Position numbers and translations under genes: made by a program. This document shows positions 45,396 through 53,965 of a stretch of 64,000 bases of DNA, one piece after another. Position 1 is the first letter of the stretch. Every line of letters starts with the position of its first letter. Source of the stretch: Flammeovirgaceae bacterium UBA6059 (GTDB lineage: Bacteria; Bacteroidota; Bacteroidia; Cytophagales; Cyclobacteriaceae). The notes beneath the pieces were generated by a model. The model saw only the letters and a program-made list of their open reading frames with translations, had not been told where the DNA came from and made no database searches. Location: assembly GCA_002435755.1 (NCBI GenBank), contig DIYH01000027.1:181283-245282 (forward strand), given 5' to 3'.

Positions 45396-45414
45396 CAGCG
45401 TATTGTTAAAAAAA

Positions 45415-45422
45415 CAAAGTTA
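45415..45422 (-). promoter_or_regulatory. -7 promoter box for fbp
   Basis: Minus strand TAACTTTG, matching TAnnTTTG, ending 19 bases before the fbp start. No -33 TTTG at consensus spacing. Confidence 0.42.
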
Positions 45423-45470
45423 GAGATAACTCTAAATAATGCTTCTGGATTCATTTAAAACGTTTGCATA

Positions 45471-46721
45471 ATGAAGGTATTTAAATTCGGTGGAGCCTCT
45501 GTCAAAGACGCTCCAGCTATTAAAAACCTCGCCGCAATATTGTCACAGTATAGTGGGCAGGAACTGATCATCGTCATATCTGCAATGGGAAAAACCACGA
45601 ATAAGCTGGAAGAAATCATTAATACCTTCAACATTGGCGATACGAACTATAGTCAACTCGTAGAAACGTTAAAAAATCAGCATCTAAATATTATCAAGGC
45701 ACTTGGCTTAAAAGCTTTGACTCACCTCAACATTGAAGTCGATTCACTCTTTGATCAGCTGGCTAGCCAGTTAGAACTCCTATCGGCCAATAAATTCCAG
45801 CAGTATGATGCGGTTGTTTCAATCGGGGAATTACTTTCAACCAAGATCATAGCGAATTATTTGACGCATGAGGGGTACGACACTCAGTGGGTCGATGCGA
45901 GGCAGCTTATCAAAACAAATGACGCTTTCACGGAAGCAAAGATCGACTGGCCGCTTACACAGCATTTGATGCGTCAGCAATTCATTGAAAACGGGTCGTA
46001 CTGGCCCGTAACACAAGGTTTCATAGGTTCTACCATAGATGGTAAAACGGTGACTTTGGGCAGGGAAGGTTCTGACTTTACGGCCGCTGTTATTGCCCAT
46101 TGCATAGATGCAAGTGAGGTAGTCATATGGAAAGATGTACCTGGTATCCTTAACGCAGATCCAAAACGCATCGTTGACGCCCAGCTGATCGATCAGATGA
46201 GTTACGAAGAAGCGGGTGAGATGACCTACTATGGAGCTAAGGTTATTCACCCCAAAACCATGAGACCATTGGCGCACAAGTCAATTCCGCTACGTGTACG
46301 TTCATTTGAAGACACCAGTCTTATAGGTACCATAATTTCAGCTGAGAAAAGCCAGACACCTTATTCTTCTGTCATTTTCAACACAGAGCAATTACTTATC
46401 TCATTTCGTCAGCGGGAGTTCACCTTCATGGATGAAAAGACCTTGGGTATCATATTTCATAGCCTGGACAAGCTCAATGTCAAAATTAACCTCATGCAAA
46501 ACTCTGCTACTACATTCTCCATCTGCATGGACTACAATAAGTACAAATTAAAAAAGCTGTTTGATGCTTTGAGCAATCAATTCGAAATACAGTATAATGA
46601 AGGTCTGGTCTTGCTCACACTTAATAACTACGATCAAATGACCATAGATAGGCTCATTGTTGATAAGGAGCTAATCCTTGAACAGAAGTCCCGGAAAACA
46701 GCTCACTTTGTCTATCGATAG
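45471..46721 (+). CDS. lysC: aspartate kinase, monofunctional
   Basis: Phosphorylates aspartate at the head of lysine, threonine and methionine synthesis. A 416-residue protein with KFGGASVKD at 5-13, VVSIGELLSTKI, GREGSDFTAAVIA, WKDVPGILNADP and SYEEAGEMTYYGAKVIHP. The C-terminal 120 residues look like a degenerate ACT regulatory region. The bifunctional homoserine dehydrogenase domain is absent. The AACGTTTG before the ATG is a near-match -7 box four bases upstream. Confidence 0.93.
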   Translation: MKVFKFGGASVKDAPAIKNLAAILSQYSGQELIIVISAMGKTTNKLEEIINTFNIGDTNYSQLVETLKNQHLNIIKALGLKALTHLNIEVDSLFDQLASQLELLSANKFQQYDAVVSIGELLSTKIIANYLTHEGYDTQWVDARQLIKTNDAFTEAKIDWPLTQHLMRQQFIENGSYWPVTQGFIGSTIDGKTVTLGREGSDFTAAVIAHCIDASEVVIWKDVPGILNADPKRIVDAQLIDQMSYEEAGEMTYYGAKVIHPKTMRPLAHKSIPLRVRSFEDTSLIGTIISAEKSQTPYSSVIFNTEQLLISFRQREFTFMDEKTLGIIFHSLDKLNVKINLMQNSATTFSICMDYNKYKLKKLFDALSNQFEIQYNEGLVLLTLNNYDQMTIDRLIVDKELILEQKSRKTAHFVYR

Positions 46722-46724
46722 TCA

Positions 46725-47609
46725 TCAAATATACTGTCTCAAAGTACGATCAATTCCTGAAAGATAAGAAGTGCCAAATAGATTGACGTGCACTAAAAGT
46801 GGGTATAGATTATATAGATCCGCCCTTTGGGTAAACCCCGGCATCAATGGAAATACTTCATTGTAAGTGAGATAGAACTGTTTGTCGAATCCGCCAAAAA
46901 GTCGAGTAAAAGCCAGCTCCATCTCTCGATGGCCGTAGTAGACAGCAGGGTCAAATATGGTTGGGTGGCCATGATGTCCCGGCATTACATTTCCACTCCA
47001 GAGATCACCATGTATAAGCGCAGGTTTTTCTTGTGGTAATTGTTCTGGTAAAACAGAATACAACAGTCGAAATCGGTCAGCGTATGTTTTGTCAATATGA
47101 CCATTGTAAAGGGCTAATCCCAATTGAACCTCGAGCCTGTGCTCAATAAAGAAGTCAATCCAATTGCTAGTAGCAGCGTTTCGTTGATGCAATCGACCAA
47201 TATAGTTGTCATGACCGAAACCGAAAGTGGCCTGGGTATGCGCATGAATGTGGGCAAGACCTCTACCTAGCTCTTCCCAGTAGTCTGAAGACTGTCTGTG
47301 TACACGTAAATACTCAAGCAATAAGTATGTTTTTTGTTCATACTCACCAAATTGAATTGGCTTTGGAACGGCAAGTCCGTCGGTTTTAATGAGTTGTTGG
47401 AGTCCTTTATACTCCTTCTCAAACATATCCTGGTCAGCAGCCTCATTCCACTTTAGAAAAAAAGGACCATCGGCTGTATCCAATCTCACGGCGTTGTTAA
47501 TACAGCCACCGGATACGTACTGGTATCCTTTCAGCTCTGCTTCCAGGCCTAGTGCATTAAATAGGATATTCTCGAAAAAGCCTTCCAGTCCATTACTTGC
47601 CCAACCCAT
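46725..47609 (-). CDS. fructosamine/ketosamine-3-kinase family protein
   Basis: About 294 residues from the Met at 47609, which overlaps the phosphatase gene by 17 bases; the longer frame would be phosphatase sequence out of frame. Seen: VSGGCINNAVRLDTADGPFFLKWN (substrate and ATP region), LLLEYL hinge, LGRGLAHIHAHT, the catalytic IHGDLWSGNVM loop and FDPAVYYGHREMELAFTRLFGG. The family phosphorylates sugars attached to lysines, which destabilises the adduct and repairs glycated proteins. Confidence 0.9.
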   Translation of the reverse strand: MGWASNGLEGFFENILFNALGLEAELKGYQYVSGGCINNAVRLDTADGPFFLKWNEAADQDMFEKEYKGLQQLIKTDGLAVPKPIQFGEYEQKTYLLLEYLRVHRQSSDYWEELGRGLAHIHAHTQATFGFGHDNYIGRLHQRNAATSNWIDFFIEHRLEVQLGLALYNGHIDKTYADRFRLLYSVLPEQLPQEKPALIHGDLWSGNVMPGHHGHPTIFDPAVYYGHREMELAFTRLFGGFDKQFYLTYNEVFPLMPGFTQRADLYNLYPLLVHVNLFGTSYLSGIDRTLRQYI

Positions 47610-48075
47610 GATCTTCCTTAATCTTTTGAAGCAGTCCATCACATGACCGATCCAGCATTTGGAATACTTCTTCAAAGCCTCTTGGTCCTCCGAAGTAAGG
47701 ATCGGGGACGTCTTCTCCCAAACCGAGACTATCAAAATCTCGCATTTTATGGATATGATCCTTGGTACTGGATGCCAAAACCTCAATGTTCCTGATGTTC
47801 TGATCGTCCATTCCTATGACATAATCGAAGTATTCTAAATCGTGCTCCGTTAGCTGACGAGCTTTATGCGAAATAGGTATCTGATGAGCTCTGGCTACAT
47901 CTACTGACCGTGGATCCGGTTGTTCTCCGATATGATATGCTCCTGTACCACATGAGTCGCTCATTATTTTTTTGTTAAGCCCGGTTAGCTTTAGCTTGTG
48001 CTCAAAAACGGCTTCTGCTAACGGAGAGCGACAAATATTGCCAAGGCAAACAAATAGGACATTTATTTCTGACAT
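47593..48075 (-). CDS. low molecular weight protein-tyrosine-phosphatase family protein
   Basis: A 160-residue phosphatase: P-loop CX5R as CLGNICR (Cys10 to Arg16) and the general-acid DPYFGG segment near 125. It sits immediately upstream of, and overlaps, the fructosamine kinase gene. In other bacteria, LMW-PTP genes next to ketosamine kinases act on ketosamine phosphates in protein deglycation, so that role is more likely here than dephosphorylating tyrosine. Confidence 0.92.
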   Translation of the reverse strand: MSEINVLFVCLGNICRSPLAEAVFEHKLKLTGLNKKIMSDSCGTGAYHIGEQPDPRSVDVARAHQIPISHKARQLTEHDLEYFDYVIGMDDQNIRNIEVLASSTKDHIHKMRDFDSLGLGEDVPDPYFGGPRGFEEVFQMLDRSCDGLLQKIKEDHGLGK

Positions 48076-48198
48076 ATGAGGAAAATGCTCGTCTACGGAT
48101 AATTGTATTTTAACTACAAAGATGTTGGATTAATCGATTTATCATGATTACTTCGAATTATATTACTTCCTTAGAGGTGTGAATGACACACCTACCAC

Positions 48199-48417
48199 AT
48201 GTTAATAGAGATGATAAGCCAAAAAAGTTTTCTGGTTAAGATCAGTGTGCTCCTTTTATTGCTATTACTAGGCAAGGGACTTAAGGATCAAAACCCACAA
48301 GAAGAGTTCACTGCAGACCTTACACAATTTCAAGAGGCGAAAAACCCACTTGTGCTTACTGGTTCTCGCGCCGTAAGTATCTTTCCTTCTGCAGGTATCA
48401 CTTCTGAGATTAATTAA
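48199..48417 (+). CDS. small membrane or secreted protein of unknown function
   Basis: A 72-residue frame with a leucine-rich hydrophobic segment (FLVKISVLLLLLLLG, about residues 11-26) followed by a polar tail ending GITSEIN. No family is recognised. It is followed by a structured region and a terminator, which suggests a real short transcript here. The start could be the Met five residues further in. Confidence 0.5.
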   Translation: MLIEMISQKSFLVKISVLLLLLLLGKGLKDQNPQEEFTADLTQFQEAKNPLVLTGSRAVSIFPSAGITSEIN

Positions 48418-48428
48418 AAAAATTCCAT

Positions 48429-48498
48429 ACAGGTGGTTACCTTTTGTGATTGTGCTGTATTAACAGACACATAACACAAATTTTATTCATACACCTGT
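48429..48498 (+). ncRNA. possible structured RNA upstream of a terminator
   Basis: Three nested pairings are visible: ACAGGTG (48429-48435) with CACCTGT (48492-48498), TTTGTG (48443-48448) with CACAAA (48475-48480), and TGTGCTGT (48451-48458) with ACAGACACA (48463-48471, one bulged A) around an ATTA loop. Eleven bases later a strong terminator follows. It may be a small RNA or the 3' UTR of the small gene before it. No known family is recognised. Confidence 0.35.
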
Positions 48499-48508
48499 TT
48501 AAAATTAA

Positions 48509-48535
48509 AGAAAGTCCGCTGCTGGCGGACTTTCT
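48509..48535 (+). terminator. hairpin terminator upstream of waaA
   Basis: Perfect 11-base-pair stem (48509-48519 with 48525-48535) around a five-base loop, with the T-rich TTTCT at the end of the stem. It separates the small gene and structured region from the Kdo transferase gene. Confidence 0.7.
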
Positions 48536-48612
48536 ATTTGTAGAGACTCGACCAGTCTAACTCTCCCTCAATCAATTCATGCCGTCAAATCTTTTTGCTT
48601 GATTGAGTATTC

Positions 48613-48620
48613 TATATTTG
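48613..48620 (+). promoter_or_regulatory. -7 promoter box directly before the Kdo transferase gene
   Basis: TATATTTG, matching TAnnTTTG, ends five bases before the ATG at 48626. Like the trmN6 box it would yield a leaderless or nearly leaderless transcript. Confidence 0.4.
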
Positions 48621-48625
48621 CCGGA

Positions 48626-49882
48626 ATGCTTCTGATCTACAATCTGGTGACCTGGTTCTACTACCTATTCATCCGAACAGTCTCACCATTTCATCATAAA
48701 GCCGAAAAACTATATAAAGGGCAGAAATCTTCAACTACTCAGCTGAGGTCTTTCTTTGATGAGGCAGATACGAAAGTGGTGATTTGGATTCACACAGCAT
48801 CTCTTGGTGAGTTTGAGCAGGGTCGCCCACTGATCGAGATGTTAAGAATAAAATACCCCCAAGCTAGCATCCTACTCACCTTCTTCTCACCCAGTGGCTA
48901 TGAGGTACAGAAGAATTATGACAAAGCAGATATTGTTACTTACTTACCTTTTGATACTGCCAGTAATGCTCGAACTCTGGTCGAAATAGTCAAGCCATCA
49001 CTGGCAATTTTTGTAAAGTATGAGTTCTGGTATCACTACTCTCGGGCATTATTCGAAAGAAACATTCCACTTTTATCAATTAGTACTATTTTCAAGCCTG
49101 ACCAGCCGTTTTTTAAATGGTATGGATCACTGCATAGAGCCATGCTTCGTAGGTTCAGCTACTTTTTTGTGCAAAACGAGGCTTCTCTCCAACTGCTTAA
49201 ATCTATTAATATCAATGCTGCAAAAATATCTGGTGACACTCGATACGATAGAGTAAAGGACGTTGCTAACAAGCCTCCCTTAATAGCCGTAGTTGAAAAG
49301 TTTCTGAATGGGGCAAAGCCAATAGTGATCGGTAGTAGTTGGCCCTCTGACATGAGTCTTATTCTGAATGGACTGACCAAATTGATTGAGTCCCACAAGC
49401 TGATCATTGCTCCTCATAACATTGATGAAAAATCGATCAATGAATTGCTCGGGATTTTTCCTCAGGCAAGACTTTTTAGCAAATCCGATGAATCCAGTAT
49501 CAGCCTGGCTGATGCAAATGTCTTGATCATTGACAATATCGGGATGCTTTCACAGCTCTATGGGTATGCTTCAGTGGTCTATGTAGGTGGAGGCGCTCGT
49601 GGTGCTCTTCATAATACTCTTGAGCCAGCCACCTGGGGCAAACCTGTATTATTTGCCAAACACGGCAAGAATCGAAAATTTCAGGAAGCGATGGACCTGG
49701 TTGAGAATAAGGCAGCATTTGAGATATCAAACGGTGAAGAATTCAACAAGCGATTGACCGAACTGATAAAAAATGATGAACTGAGAACAACGACTGGACG
49801 GAATGCCAGAAAGCAGGTCGAAGAGAATGCCGGAGCTACCGAGATCATCATACGTCATATTCAACCGATGTTAGATGATTGA
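48626..49882 (+). CDS. waaA: 3-deoxy-D-manno-octulosonic acid transferase
   Basis: Adds Kdo from CMP-Kdo to lipid A precursor at the inner membrane. About 418 residues with an N-terminal membrane helix (MLLIYNLVTWFYYLFIR), catalytic WIHTASLGEFEQGRPL, then NARTLVEIVKPSLAIFVKYEFWYHY and the C-terminal GGGARGALHNTLEPATWGKPVLF. I chose the ATG at 48626; the longer frame starts with TTG and lies before the -7 box. It overlaps rsgA by eight bases. Confidence 0.92.
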   Translation: MLLIYNLVTWFYYLFIRTVSPFHHKAEKLYKGQKSSTTQLRSFFDEADTKVVIWIHTASLGEFEQGRPLIEMLRIKYPQASILLTFFSPSGYEVQKNYDKADIVTYLPFDTASNARTLVEIVKPSLAIFVKYEFWYHYSRALFERNIPLLSISTIFKPDQPFFKWYGSLHRAMLRRFSYFFVQNEASLQLLKSININAAKISGDTRYDRVKDVANKPPLIAVVEKFLNGAKPIVIGSSWPSDMSLILNGLTKLIESHKLIIAPHNIDEKSINELLGIFPQARLFSKSDESSISLADANVLIIDNIGMLSQLYGYASVVYVGGGARGALHNTLEPATWGKPVLFAKHGKNRKFQEAMDLVENKAAFEISNGEEFNKRLTELIKNDELRTTTGRNARKQVEENAGATEIIIRHIQPMLDD

Positions 49883-50801
49883 AGGCAGGGTTACAAAATC
49901 AACCGGATCTTGGTACACCGTCATGGACAATGTGGGTACTCGCTTCGAATGTCGTCTCAGAGGTAAGTTTAAACTGATCGATAAGAAGATCACTAACCCC
50001 ATTGCGGTAGGTGACAGAGTAAATATCACTGAAGATGAGGCTCATCCTGGCACCTGGATCATCAAGGATATTCTGTCTCGCTCAAATTATATTATCCGGA
50101 AGTCTCCAAAAAAAACAGGTCATGGTCATTTGTTGGCTGCCAATATTGATCAAGCCATTTTGATAGCTACCATCGCTCAACCCGCTACCTCTACCGGTTT
50201 CATTGATAGATTTCTTGTCACAGCAGAGTCGTTTAGAATACCCGCGAGCATTATCATCAATAAAAAAGACCTCTTTACGGATAGGGACCAACTACAGCTA
50301 TCAGAACTAACGAATATCTATGAGCAAATCGGGTATCCTATCCGCATGATTAGCGCCCTGGAAAGGAAGGATGTCAACCAGCTCAAATCGAGTCTCAAAG
50401 ACCAATTCACCTTACTCTCAGGCCACTCGGGAGTAGGTAAGTCCACGATCATCAACGCATTGGTGCCTAGTGCAGGACAGAAGGTCAGTGAAGTATCTTC
50501 ATTTGCCAATAAAGGTGTTCACACTACAACATTTGCGGAGGTATTCGAGCTATCGACTAACTCTTACATCATCGATACACCAGGCATTAAAGAGTTGGGA
50601 CTACTCGAAATAGAAAAAGACGAACTGAGTCACTATTTTCCCGAAATGAGACAATTCCTTGGGGAATGCAAATTCAATAATTGCCAACATCTGGAAGAAC
50701 CAGGATGCCGGATACTTCAGGGGATCGAGGAAGGTGATATTCACCCATCACGGTACTTAAGCTATCTCAGCATGCTCGAAGATCACGACAATCGTCGCTA
50801 A
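49875..50801 (+). CDS. rsgA: ribosome small subunit-dependent GTPase A
   Basis: A 308-residue circularly permuted GTPase that matures the 30S subunit. Seen: N-terminal OB fold, G4 INKKD (about 134), P-loop GHSGVGKSTIIN (about 183-194), G3 DTPGIKE, and a zinc-binding end with CKFNNCQHLEEPGC. It is translationally coupled to the Kdo transferase. Its stop shares CTAA with the convergent glycosyltransferase. Confidence 0.96.
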   Translation: MIEGRVTKSTGSWYTVMDNVGTRFECRLRGKFKLIDKKITNPIAVGDRVNITEDEAHPGTWIIKDILSRSNYIIRKSPKKTGHGHLLAANIDQAILIATIAQPATSTGFIDRFLVTAESFRIPASIIINKKDLFTDRDQLQLSELTNIYEQIGYPIRMISALERKDVNQLKSSLKDQFTLLSGHSGVGKSTIINALVPSAGQKVSEVSSFANKGVHTTTFAEVFELSTNSYIIDTPGIKELGLLEIEKDELSHYFPEMRQFLGECKFNNCQHLEEPGCRILQGIEEGDIHPSRYLSYLSMLEDHDNRR

Positions 50802-51730
50802 CCAGGCATTTGCTTAGCTTTCAGCTTTACCAATCCAATCAATTCGCTATAATCTCGCGCAAGTTGTAGGTTTCCATTGATCACAGCGTGCTTTCTTTCA
50901 TACTTCAACCTCCTGACAAGAGCATTATGTTCATCTAATGACACGTTGAGGTCAAATGCTTTTTTACACACACGATAAGTGCTCCGATCATGCTGACTCG
51001 CAAAACGAAACTGCTGATTAGATAGCGACTTTTCGAGTCTCCTCTTTTGTACAAGAACTTCATCAGAAAACAGATACTTCCATTTTCTGGATGACCTGAC
51101 CCAAAAATCAAAATCTTCATAGCTCAAAGATTCATCATATCCACCAAGTTCTACTAGTACTTCCTTCCTGATCATCATAGTAGGTGCACTTATAAAATAT
51201 TGCTCCAGGACATCAGCGTATATATCACCCGAAGGCACATCTTCTTTTATATCACCTAAGTCATTCCGCTTATAGTGGTACCCCAATGATTTGCCGGACT
51301 TATCAATCCACTCATGATCGGTAAAATGGACACCATATGCCTGTCCAGCAGGTTGAAATTCCTTTACACCACAGCTCACTCTTTGCGGTAGCAAGATGTC
51401 ATCTGTAGACAGGTCAATGATGTACTCTCCACTTGATAAAGCAAAAGCCCGATTAAAGGTGGCGCAGTTACCCAGGTTCTTACCATTAATGATCAATCGA
51501 AAGCCCAATGACTCACTAAGCTTTCTCAGTAATTCCTGGCTACCATCAGTGCTTCCATCATCAGCAACTATGACTTCCACGTTATCATATTCCTGCCGAA
51601 GTGCAGACCTTATTGACACTTCGAGATAGGGCAGATGATTGTAACAAATACAAATGATGGTTACTTTCGGCAATGACACTTTTTCATCCAGGATGTCTAC
51701 CACTAATTTAACTGGCCTTTGCCCAATCAC
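50798..51730 (-). CDS. glycosyltransferase family 2
   Basis: A 310-residue GT-A fold enzyme: VTIICICYNHLPYLEVSI start, nucleotide/metal motif ADDGSTDGSQ, and a DLSTDDILLPQR second acidic motif. The C-terminal part contains GGYDESLSYEDFDFWVR, typical of GT2 enzymes. The product cannot be assigned. It is divergent from a GT4 gene, and the two probably serve the same envelope polysaccharide. Confidence 0.88.
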   Translation of the reverse strand: MIGQRPVKLVVDILDEKVSLPKVTIICICYNHLPYLEVSIRSALRQEYDNVEVIVADDGSTDGSQELLRKLSESLGFRLIINGKNLGNCATFNRAFALSSGEYIIDLSTDDILLPQRVSCGVKEFQPAGQAYGVHFTDHEWIDKSGKSLGYHYKRNDLGDIKEDVPSGDIYADVLEQYFISAPTMMIRKEVLVELGGYDESLSYEDFDFWVRSSRKWKYLFSDEVLVQKRRLEKSLSNQQFRFASQHDRSTYRVCKKAFDLNVSLDEHNALVRRLKYERKHAVINGNLQLARDYSELIGLVKLKAKQMPG

Positions 51731-51760
51731 ACTCTCTCAGCAACCATTAAATACAAGACG

Positions 51761-52948
51761 ATGAGGGTATTTGTAATCCCATCGTGGTATCCATCAGACT
51801 CTAATCCAATCTATGGCACATTCATGCGGGAGCAGATTGAGATGATGGGTAGAGAATCGGATAATCTCCAATTTGGTGTTTCGCTTTGGGGACAAGGTGA
51901 TGATCCTTATCTCCTATATGCTCAGCAGCCATTACAAAGCTTTGTCAAATGGCTATCGAAATCTTACAAAACCTCGCGGTATCATAAACGACAGGTCAGT
52001 CACTATTTTTCACCCGCTTACACATGGACAACCAGACTGAGCAACGGTAATCTCGACGGCATCATATCCGCTAATCGTGAGAATATGAATGCCTTTATTG
52101 ATGATTTTGGCAGGCCGGACATAATTCATGTTCAGGCCTCTTATCCAGGTGCTTGGATAGGACATCAGTTATCGCAAGAATTTGGCATTCCTTACATCGT
52201 CACACTTAGAATGAGTCCTTTCCCATTCGGGCAGTTTCTAAAGAAAAATGGTCAATTAAAGCCTGGTGTTTTCAAGGTGCTTGAACAATCATCCAAGCTT
52301 ATCGCTACTAGCGAATCACTACAAACCCGCGTCAATGAACTTGGTTTGTATCATACACAAGTGGTTCACAACCCTGTAGATCTTAACTTCTTTGTTCCAA
52401 AAACTAAAGCAAGACCTGATGCGCCTGTTAAGCTCTTGGCAGTGGGAAGGCTTGAGCCTCAAAAAGGTTTTGACATACTGATCAAAGCGATAGCTATATT
52501 TGATCACAACAATGTTGAGCTAACAATCATTGGTCAAGGAACTGAGTCGGATGGTCTTGAGGACTTGACCAAACGTCTGGACCTGACTGGTAGAATCACA
52601 TTTTTCGGTGAAGGCAGCCGACAAGAAGTGCGCAAAGCAATGCAGAACTGTGACTTGTATATACTTTCAAGTAGACATGAGACTTTCGGAAATGTGGTAT
52701 TAGAAGCAATGGCTTGTGGCAAGCCTGTGGTCGCAACCAAATGTGGTGGACCTGAGAGCATCGTCACATCCGACTCAGGGCTACTGTGCGAGCCAGAGAG
52801 CCCGGAGTTACTGGCTAAAGCAATTTCTCAAGCGCTAGACAAGACTTGGTCTTCTGACGTGATCAGAGCATATGTAGAGCAAAATTTCTCATCAAGAAAA
52901 TTTACAGACCATATGATGGGCATCTATAAGGAAGTTGCCGACAAATAG
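51761..52948 (+). CDS. glycosyltransferase family 4
   Basis: About 395 residues from the Met at 51761, since the family start MRVFVIPSWYPSDSNP fits there. N-terminal domain with the PIYGTFMREQIEMM segment; C-terminal domain with GRLEPQKGFDIL, GEGSRQEV and ETFGNVVLEAMACGKPVVATKCGG, the nucleotide-sugar region. It likely extends an envelope or exopolysaccharide chain together with the divergent GT2 enzyme. Confidence 0.92.
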   Translation: MRVFVIPSWYPSDSNPIYGTFMREQIEMMGRESDNLQFGVSLWGQGDDPYLLYAQQPLQSFVKWLSKSYKTSRYHKRQVSHYFSPAYTWTTRLSNGNLDGIISANRENMNAFIDDFGRPDIIHVQASYPGAWIGHQLSQEFGIPYIVTLRMSPFPFGQFLKKNGQLKPGVFKVLEQSSKLIATSESLQTRVNELGLYHTQVVHNPVDLNFFVPKTKARPDAPVKLLAVGRLEPQKGFDILIKAIAIFDHNNVELTIIGQGTESDGLEDLTKRLDLTGRITFFGEGSRQEVRKAMQNCDLYILSSRHETFGNVVLEAMACGKPVVATKCGGPESIVTSDSGLLCEPESPELLAKAISQALDKTWSSDVIRAYVEQNFSSRKFTDHMMGIYKEVADK

Positions 52949-52974
52949 CAAGAACGGCGTGGCGAGTGTGTCAA

Positions 52975-53889
52975 TCATTCAAGAGCATACACGTATCTGG
53001 TAGTACGTTGAGCCCCCATAGCCTCCTTAAAATCAGCAAGGCCTTTTTGTATATGACCATCAATAGAAGTAAGCCCCCAGTCCAGGATACTGTAACCTTT
53101 GATTTTCAGCTCTTCATATAGCTGTATCATGAGCATCACCATAGGGCTTAGATGATTATATCCTTTATCCGATGCAGGTAGATAATTGTAAACGATCTTA
53201 GAAGTAACTCTAACAGTCACTGCAGCAGCTATTATTTCACCATCAAGCTTGATAACGTAAGTTTCATAGTGTGCTGGCATGGCTTTAACTGACTTCAGTA
53301 AGTCATCTTCTGAAATATTGATTTCCAACCCCTGCTGCTGCCTGCATCGTCCAATGAACTGATGGACCATTGGAGTGTTTTCAGTAGTCATTGGCACAAC
53401 AGAGAACGTACACCCAGCTTTGACGGCCTTATTCTTTCGCCTAAGTTCCATCCCATGAATTGGCACTTCAGCGCTCAAGTCTACATGGTGATTGATATCC
53501 TCTATAGATTTTACAAACCCTGCAGAGTTCAGCGCATCCGCCAGGTCATCATTATGGATCTCAGAGACCTTTATAAATGCTGGTCCCTCTGTTCCAAGTT
53601 GATCTGATATGAATCTAAAGAATGTCATTGCTTCAAACCCATCAACCATTTCCAATCCCCCGTATGGTGCTAATGGCAGACTTTCCCAATTTGATGATCC
53701 AGACCTCTTTGCAAACCTTATCCTTGCTACGATCAAGCCTGACTCAGCACGAGCTATGAATGTCTTCATCCTGACGTAATCTTTACACTCGACGTACACC
53801 TGTTGATTATAAAGCATGGGTTCAAAACCCAGCTGCTCTGACAGATCTTCACATCCATCAATCAACTCAAAAGAAGCCTTAATAGACAT
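52975..53889 (-). CDS. FemAB/GNAT-like N-acyltransferase
   Basis: A 304-residue protein with two tandem GNAT-type halves as in FemAB-like acyltransferases. The C-terminal half has YVIKLDGEIIAAAVTVR, VYNYLPASDKGYNHLSP and ILDWGLTSIDGHIQKGLADFK, the family's substrate and acyl-donor region. Proteins of this kind acylate amino sugars or peptides; beside two glycosyltransferases it may modify a surface polysaccharide. Confidence 0.75.
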   Translation of the reverse strand: MSIKASFELIDGCEDLSEQLGFEPMLYNQQVYVECKDYVRMKTFIARAESGLIVARIRFAKRSGSSNWESLPLAPYGGLEMVDGFEAMTFFRFISDQLGTEGPAFIKVSEIHNDDLADALNSAGFVKSIEDINHHVDLSAEVPIHGMELRRKNKAVKAGCTFSVVPMTTENTPMVHQFIGRCRQQQGLEINISEDDLLKSVKAMPAHYETYVIKLDGEIIAAAVTVRVTSKIVYNYLPASDKGYNHLSPMVMLMIQLYEELKIKGYSILDWGLTSIDGHIQKGLADFKEAMGAQRTTRYVYALE

Positions 53890-53965
53890 ACTTTGAGTAA
53901 GTTAAAACAATTATGTTTGTCTGATTCTGTTATTCTATTGGACGAATTCATGTATTTCGTTCAGC

